Assembly (NCBI RefSeq): GCF_000002425.4
Contig: NC_037265.1
Coordinates: 7,926,767-7,990,766, forward strand
Origin: Physcomitrium patens
Lineage: Eukaryota; Streptophyta; Bryopsida; Funariales; Funariaceae
Direction of reading: 5' to 3'
Length of the DNA stretch: 64,000 bases
In this document: one piece after another, positions 57,186 to 64,000 of the stretch
Layout of the letters: each line of letters begins with the position of its first letter
Position numbering within the stretch: the first letter of the stretch is position 1
Notes under the pieces: generated by a model
Databases searched by the model: none
Seen by the model: only the letters and a program-made list of their open reading frames with translations
Told to the model about the DNA's origin: nothing
Made by a program: the position numbers and the translations under genes

Positions 57186-60100
57186 TATTTATAATGAGTG
57201 CTTCAATATCCTCAACTATTTTTACTATAGTTCCAACTATCATTACTATATTCCAATATTTTTAAGCTCTTTTATTTCTACTATTGGCTACTAATAAAAA
57301 TAATTATTTATTATAGACAAAAATAGCAAAATTTTTTTTATTTATAGAACAACTCTCAAATGTAATTCTATTTGAAGAATCTTTTACTTTAAGTACTTCT
57401 ATTCTTCTTATTATTCATTGAAAAATACTTCTTTTTTTTTGTCATCATCTTATACTTGTATTGCAACATTAATATTTAAAAATGGAAGATTTAGCCAAGC
57501 TTTGGAAGAATCTTAAATCTAAGTTTGATCATCAAAAGACTATTTTTTCTTCTATGTGTATATTATGATTGGATAAATTTATATATCTTGGATTTTCTAA
57601 ATTTAAATGCTTTCAATAGTGAAATATATTACATTGTCTTACAATTATGATTATATGGACAAATCATCTTTAAAGAAGAAATGATTGAAAAAACTCTCTT
57701 AATATTTTGTCCCCCATCTATTGTCCTTGTATAACAATATAGAAACATGAAATTTTATAGTCATCTTGATTTCATGTCCAATCTACTTCTTGTGAAGAAA
57801 TAAAATGAATTATTCTTACATAATATAGAAGTTCATCTTGTTGGAACCATAGTTCCAAAATCTCATGCACTTCATATTTCAAAGTCTTTGAAATATGAAC
57901 AAAAATATTATACATACTTAAAAAAATTTCAAAGACTTTGAAATATGCTTATACATACTTAAAAAAAATGCTCCTAAACACCATAGTAGTCACAATCATA
58001 GTCATTTCTATCTATATAAAAAGAATAAATATTCTATTATTAATTATAATAAAAAATAAAAATCAAAGATGTATTTTTGCTATAAATATAAAATGATTGG
58101 ATATTTAGTACATGCATGCTGTACTTCAAAATACTTTGTTAAAATATTTGAAAAAAATAAGAAACTTCAAATTGAGGCTTGTGAAGTTTGTATCATAGAT
58201 GTGTCTATGAACTCAATTGGTGTTGATGATTTAGACGCTTATATGAATAATAAAACCTCTAATGATGAGTCAAGTGATGCTTTTATTGATTTTGCAATAA
58301 TATATACTATCTTGTAAAATAGATAGTTTTTTATTAAAAAATATTTAACTTAGCAAACTAAAAATTTGATGACTATAGCTGAAGAAAATGAATTTTGTTT
58401 TTAAGAAGGAACAATGATAGTAAAATTGCCTACAAGCTCTATCATAAAATATAAACATACAATGTTTGCATCTTCAATACCTCAGAATTTGATCAACTAT
58501 CAAGATATGCATGCCAATGGTTATCACGTTTCAACTGCCAATATAGATAAGTAAGAGGTTTTGGTTCTTGGACAAAACCATATAATTATTAAAAACATCT
58601 TTACTTTGATAAATAATTTATATTGAATTGCAATCCGGTCTTCTATTATATTTAATTTTTAATCATCTATCATAGAGAGTTGCATTTTTTTCTAACATAG
58701 ATAATTGAGACATCCAAAATCTACATTATTTTGGAATATAATTTCATGTATAATTGGGCATAATTTAAGACATATAAATTCAGATTCTATGGAATTATGT
58801 CATACATATAAGCAAGACAAGATGATTACTTGGCCTTTAATTTAGAAATTCTTATAAGAATTACCACTAATGCTTGAAAAGTTATATGGTGATATTTGTG
58901 GTCCTATAAATCCAATATCTGGATCATTTCATTATTTTTTAGTCCTTATTGATACATCAAGCAAACAATCACATGCTTTATTATTATAAATCCAAAACAT
59001 AATATTTTCCAATCTTATATCTTTGCTTATTTTTTTTTAACACATTTTTTTTGATTATCCTATCAAAAGATTGCATATGGATAATGAAAAATAATTTGTA
59101 TTATAGTCTTTTAAAGACTATTGTATTACAATAAGGATTGAGTTAATATATTGTATCCTATATAAAATGCTCAAATTAGACTTGCAAAATCATTTATAAA
59201 GTATATACAACTTATTACTTGGCCATTCCTTCTTTATATTAAATTTACTTGTATTTAAGTTAAATCATGCAATTTTGCATGATGCAGCATTAATTCATCT
59301 CCATCCTTCTATGCTTGAAATTATTACACCACAAGAACTTGATTTAGGTCATGTTTTAAATGTATCTCACTTAAAGGTGTTTGGTTGGTATACTTGGATT
59401 CTAGTACTATAACTTCAATGAGATATCATTGAAGCTCATCAATAAAATTGCATATATGTTGGTTTTTATGCACTTAGTATTATTTGTATTGTTGATCCAT
59501 CAACTAACATATTATTATATGTACATTTTTTAAATTTCTGTTTTGAAGAGAATATATTTTTATTTCTTTAAAAAATAGTATCTAATCAACAATGAAACTC
59601 AGTACTTGTATTTGAAGTAGTAGAATCATTTACAATGAATCTTAATCCTAGAACATCTTTGGCCGAAACTAAAGTTGCAAAGATTTTATATCTAAAACAA
59701 ATCACAAATGAAACACCTAATGGCTTTAATGATGCACTTTGGATTACAAGTATTTCTATTAATAAATCTTAGAATGCACTTACTCAAATTATAATACCAC
59801 TAACTAATATACCTTAAGTTATAACATCTAAAATTAAAATGACTAGTAAACTAAATAAATAACCATATAAAAAGAAAGCTATAAGATGTGTTGATTCTAG
59901 TATTGTTTCTATAGAAGTTCCTACTAAACATATAAAACCATCAATTAATGATGATATATCTATACAAATTATAACTTGACCTCATGCAATAAGAAATCTT
60001 AAAATTATAAAGAACAAAATCAAATTAAATATCTAATTATCTATTCTATATTATACTATAAATTAGATTTAGGATAGACCATCTATTATAATAGATAAAT

Positions 60101-60248
60101 CATTTACTTGCATGATTGCAAAAGCTCTATCTTGTAAGAAAGAAGATCTTGAACCTCAAACCATTGAAGAAGTGATGCATTGCTTTGATTGGTTAAAATA
60201 AAAAATTTTCTTTGTAGAAGAGTATGTTTCTTTGTATAAAATAAAAGT
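57186..60248 (+). mobile_element. Decayed Ty1-copia element, truncated at RT
   Basis: Gag from about 57,191 (MSASISSTIFTIVP, NKNNYLL, MEDLAKLWKNLKSKFD, then the UBN2-type region IMIIWTNHL...EKTL, to about 57,900). The zinc-knuckle region is at 58,069 (CYKYKMIGYLVHACCTS, decayed C-C-H-C). Integrase: LYGDICGPINPISGSFHYFLVLID (58,880-58,960), LHMDNEK (second Asp, 59,074), then the core end VFGWYTWIL and IYVGFYALSI (59,375-59,490). The RT entry HCFDWLK lies at 60,180. The family C LTR of C5 cuts it at 60,249. LTRs not found. Confidence 0.82.
58069..58317 (+). pseudogene. Copia zinc-knuckle and protease entry, 82 codons
   Basis: The largest open frame of the copia. CYKYK...YLVHACC is a decayed CCHC knuckle, followed by the acidic linker (DDLDAYMNNKTSNDESSDAF) that precedes protease in this copia type. 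A stop follows. Confidence 0.7.
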
Positions 60249-60775
60249 TATCATGGATATAAATACTTACTCTCATAAGTATCTATATGATTAGATAAAA
60301 ATAGGTAAAAGTAGATTAATTTCATAATAACTTCTAGAATAGCCTCTTATAAGCTTTGTAGACACGATTTTGACTTTATACATATTTATAGTTGATTTTT
60401 AGATTAAAAACTTGGTCAACAAATTAGCTACATGTTGCATGTATAGGTAGCTTATGGAATAAGCTTATTATGTGGTACATACATAGAAAACTTGCCTTGC
60501 AAGTTAAGACATGGACTTGCAAAGGTAACACATATTGAAGGTCTTATAGAATGTCGCCACGTAGCTTCTAAGTGGATAGTATATATAGATGCAAAAATAT
60601 AGCCTTCTTCATTCTTATCAATTCTTTTCTTCCTCTTAGTCTAATTTCAAGAGTTTTTAGTCTGTTGGCAATAGCCATTTTAGTTTCTTTTTAATATATA
60701 TTTTTCTATTTTATCATACTTCTTTGAAAAAGTCTCATTTATTTATTTACTTTCATCGGATTCTTGTTCTTGATA
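60249..60775 (+). repeat. 5' LTR of C5 (527 bp)
   Basis: TATCATGGATATAAATAC to TTGATA; same family as the 530-bp solo LTR. Confidence 0.88.
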
Positions 60776-60796
60776 GATTGATAAGAGTACACTTAC

Positions 60797-60807
60797 AATA
60801 TCAGAGC
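60797..60807 (+). other. Decayed initiator-Met primer-binding site
   Basis: AATATCAGAGC, matching TATCAGAGC of the common TGGTATCAGAGC with the first two G changed to A. It lies about 21 bases after the apparent LTR end, which is unusual. Confidence 0.5.
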
Positions 60808-60812
60808 TTTGT

Positions 60813-60815
<3 letters not shown>

Positions 60816-60843
<28 letters not shown>
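60816..60843 (+). repeat. Poly-T run
   Basis: About 28 T in the leader of C5; also an indicator of sequencing-error risk. Confidence 0.9.
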
Positions 60844-60845
<2 letters not shown>

Positions 60846-61024
60846 TAAGAATAGATTATTCTTTTTTCTTAATAAAGTATAAGTATATTAGAAGTTACTA
60901 ATTACCCTCTTTGAAACTGTTATTGCTATTAGTATTTTATTTATTCTCAAGTCCATTCTTTTATTTACCTTGAGCAATATTAGACATCTTTTCTTCTCTT
61001 AGTATTATCATAGTAGAGCTTGAA

Positions 61025-62100
61025 ATGAACAGTGTAATGGCACAAATGTAAGAGCAATTAAGGAAGTTAATGCTTATAATGCATCAACTCAATTTACCAC
61101 CATAAGGAACAACAAGAATTATATAGGAGAAAAGATATAGAGATGATTATAATTGCTTCAACATTTGCACGAAATCATGTCTCTTTTTCTATGGCAAAAC
61201 ATCCTTTTAGTATTAAAAAATCAAATCTTGCATTATTTGAAAAGTTTGATTGTACAAGATCCAAAGTTCAAGAATTTATCAATGAAGTACAACTTATGGT
61301 TGGACTTTAATTCTAAAGCTATTTAACTCTAGGATCATAAGTTAGATTCATTGATATGCTTCTTTTAGGTTCAGTATTATCATAGTTTTTATCTTTTTTT
61401 GAATGATGAGATCTAATATTGGATAATCTATAGGCTTTTTTGGTAGAGTTTCAATCCATATAAAGAAAATGTGATGTAATTTATATTGCAACCAACAAAA
61501 TCAATATGTTACAATAAGATAATCAATCACTATTTTTATATGCTTAATAATTTTCACAAATTACAACTGATATCAAGTAGGATGATATTGCATTTGTTAC
61601 CTAATATTTTTATGGATTACAATATGAGGTAAAGAAATTGATGCTCAACTTACTTGATTCTCAAATATTAAGTCAAACAATTGACTTTGTTGTGAAGTAT
61701 GACAATCAATTTTTTAAATTTTGATTTGAGAGTTGTACAAGTATGTCTTAATATTATTATAATTTAATCGCAATACCAATATCTCTTAAATACATATATT
61801 CAGAAGTAAAGAATATATAATTTGATATGATATGTTTTAAACTTCTTATTGAGCAAGAAAAGACTCATTATTGTTAAAAAGGATTATACTTATATTGTAA
61901 AGAACCTAAGCATACTGCTCAATATTATCTAAAAAAATGACACAATTACAAAATAAAAAGTACAACTGTCAAAAAAGATAGTATGTCAAAAAACAAGTTT
62001 ATTCAATTACAATAGGAACTAAGCAACTGGAACCTTATACAACATCTAATAAAGGTCTTATTTTCTCCTTAGAATTCTTTTTTTATTTTATAATAAATAT
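61025..62100 (+). pseudogene. C5 gag
   Basis: LALFEKFDCTRSKVQEFINEV near 61,227-61,295 is the capsid start shared with family E gag (KFDGT). The knuckle YLYCKEPKHTAQYY lies near 61,890-61,930, with the last Cys changed to Tyr. Here the region is uninterrupted and in + orientation, so it is the reference for the C3 insertion site and the C4 inversion. Confidence 0.78.
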
Positions 62101-63480
62101 TATTTTAGGATCTAAATAACATAAAGCTTCTACCTTGCTATTTCAAGAACATCAATGTATTTTTTAGATGAAGAATTTGCTAAAAGATATAGCATATTTT
62201 TTATGAAGAAAACTAAATCTCTTCATATAGAAGTCATAGATGGTCGTCTATTATCTTTAAAAAGTTTTATTCATGAATTCTTCCTATAGAATTAAAAATT
62301 TATAGTCATAGTAATTTTGTAATATTTAATATCATTATATCTCTCTTTAATCCAATAATTTTAGATTTATCATGGTTAAAAAAATATAATCTAAAAATAG
62401 ATTGAATTTCTTATAGTCTTAATTTTTTTGAAAGTATAACAAGGAGTGTACTTAATCGAGTAGATAGTTGTAAGTCTAATGTAACTAAATTAATATTTTT
62501 AGGTATAAGAGCTTTCTTGCATGCTACAAAAGAAAGATTATCTTGTATCATTTATGTTGCACTTATTTCTAATGGTGGAAAGATTTCAAGTGGTATTCCA
62601 AGCCAATATTAAGATTTTTAAGATGTATTTGAGAAAAAAAATATAAATATTCTTTTGAAACATCATCCCTATGATTACTTAATTGACCTTCAAAAAAGAG
62701 CTCAACTGTCATTTGGACTAATTTATAGTTTATCACAAAATAAATTGGCTAAATTCAAGGAATACATTGAAGAAAATTAGGCCAAGAATTTTATACACCA
62801 TTCCAAATCTCTACCAAAAGCTCAAATTTTATTTGTAAAGAAAAAAGATGGATCATTGTGGATATGCATCAATTATCAATGATTCAAAAACTTTATCATT
62901 AGGAATAAGTACTTACTATCTTTAATATCTAAACTTTTTAATCAATTGAATCAAGTTATGATTTATATAAAAATAGATCTATAAAGAGCATACAATCTAA
63001 TATGCATCAAAAAAAGAGATAAATAAAAGATTATAGTTTGAACTAGGTATGGATATTTTGAATATAATATTATGCCTTTTAGACTTACAAATGCATTAAT
63101 AGCTTTCCAACATATAATGATGAATGATATTTTTTGAAAGTTTTTAGAAGACTTTGTTGTTTGTTATCTAGATGACATCTTAAACTATTTTAAGAATACA
63201 AATAAATATGTACTTCATGTTTGTTGTATGTTACAAAAACTAAAAAATGCAAGAATGTATGCTAAGATAGAAAAAAATATATTTTATACTACTTTAGTTA
63301 ATTTCTTAAGATACATTATTTTAAATGATAAACTTATGATGGATCTCAAGAAAGTTTGAATAATTATGGATTAAAAGATCCAAAAAATGATAAAAGATGT
63401 CCAATATTTTTGAGATTTGCCACCTATTATCAAATCATTATTGAAGACTTCTCTCAAGTTATAATTCTAGTTATAAATTT
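62100..63480 (+). pseudogene. C5 protease and reverse transcriptase
   Basis: The protease C-terminal strands lie at 62,200-62,400. RT fingers are at 62,770-62,900 (VKKKDGSLWICINYQ), then RYGYFEYNIMPFRLTNALIAF near 63,045-63,110, then YLDDILNYFK at 63,150-63,180 with both Asp of the box kept, the only family C copy here that keeps them. Many stops. Confidence 0.82.
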
Positions 63481-63774
63481 GACTTGTAAAGACAAGCTTT
63501 GATGGAATCAAGAAGCAAAAACAGCATTTGAAGCTTTGAAGAAAGCCTTTATTTTTGCACCAATCTTATATTGTGTTGATTTTTTTAAGCTATTTTTTAT
63601 CAAAATAAATACATCAAACTTTGCTTTGAGTGTTATATTGTCATAAATGAAAATAGATATTAAACCTCACCTTATAGCTTTTCATTTAAAAAAATTTTAA
63701 TAGCCAAAAAAAAACTAAAAGATTTATGACAAAGAACTTCTTACAATTATGGATTTGTTTCAAAAATGGCACCA
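63480..63774 (+). pseudogene. C5 RNase H, truncated
   Basis: NQEAKTAFEALKKAFIFAPILYCVDFFKLFFIKINTSNFALSVILS, decayed leading Asp region, then PHLIAFHLKKF and KELLTIMDLFQKWHH; cut by the next LTR. Confidence 0.75.
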
Positions 63775-64000
63775 TGTCACGGCCATAATCATGTAAGCTA
63801 ATAATTACATATAGAAATAAGTAGAAGTAAGTAAAAGTAGATAAAAGTAAGTTAATTCTATAATATTTAATATAGAAGCTTCCTAGAAACTTCCTAGACG
63901 CTGCTTTGACTTCAAAGGTGTCTTTAATTATCTTTTTGGATTAGAAACGTGGTCAACAAGTTGGCCATGTGCCACACATGTTGTTAGCTTGAAGATCAAG
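63775..64000 (+). repeat. Family C LTR, left part (runs out of the window)
   Basis: TGTCACGGCCATAATCATG start, then the family C pattern (GTAAAAGTAG, AGAAGCTTCCTAGAAACTTCC, TTGGTCAACAAGTT-like) to the window end. Less decayed than its host C5, so younger. Solo or full element cannot be told. Confidence 0.85.

Larger units (their letters stand above)
60249..63774 (+). mobile_element. Chromodomain Ty3 element C5, cut by another LTR
   Basis: 5' LTR 60,249-60,775, leader, gag from about 61,030, protease, RT and the start of RNase H, collinear with C3 and C4. At 63,775 a new family C LTR interrupts it inside RNase H, so integrase and 3' LTR are not in the window. Inserted in the copia. Confidence 0.88.

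Overview
This is nuclear DNA of a land plant. It holds one spliced plant-type gene inside a deep pile of LTR retrotransposons, their solo LTRs and two inverted-repeat DNA elements. Plant identity rests on a 12-exon TBC RabGAP of the plant ~430-residue class, Ty3 elements primed by tRNA-Asp, chromodomain Ty3 elements and a plant-type Ty1-copia gag. I cannot name the species. The style of the GC-richer Ty3 gag reminds me of seed-free plants, but that is only an impression.

Layout. 1-10,858: a Ty3 element (family A, + strand; its 5' LTR is cut by the window start) whose gag/protease junction is interrupted by a hybrid inverted A LTR (1,680-3,572, itself carrying a 530-bp family C solo LTR) and by the 3' end of a family B element (3,576-5,493). 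A sits in a minus-strand element (family E, 10,859-11,780). 12,481-31,688: an AT-rich chromodomain Ty3 element (C3, TSD GCTTA/TCTTA), split by a nearly complete minus-strand family B element (14,236-25,561). The 5' LTR of B carries a family D solo LTR (23,511-24,843). 31,983-37,226: a second chromodomain element (C4) with a perfect 5-bp TSD. 38,775-44,130: GC-richer promoter/5' region with a half-kilobase polypurine repeat, then the RabGAP gene (435 residues; every splice phase closes). 45,348-51,424: a Mutator-like element with ~250-bp terminal inverted repeats and a 9-bp TSD, holding a short-LTR copia (45,956-49,609) and possible captured gene fragments. 53,297-56,080: a second inverted-repeat element holding another family D solo LTR. 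57,186-64,000: a decayed copia truncated by chromodomain element C5, which is cut in turn by a further family C LTR.

No retroelement here looks able to move by itself. Stops are frequent and most fit C-to-T or G-to-A change; several catalytic acidic residues are lost the same way. The nesting order gives a relative chronology: E before A; C3 before B before D; the Mutator-like element before its copia; the 57 kb copia before C5 before the last LTR.

Most notable: (1) a ~540-codon accessory 3' ORF with a C-terminal coiled coil in family B, seen in two diverged copies; (2) ~140 bp shared, in the same reading frame, by the family A LTR and the gag-pol linker of family B; (3) a hybrid solo LTR joining two different elements; (4) an internal inversion of the gag segment of C4; (5) in-frame 24-bp and 48-bp minisatellites in the copia.
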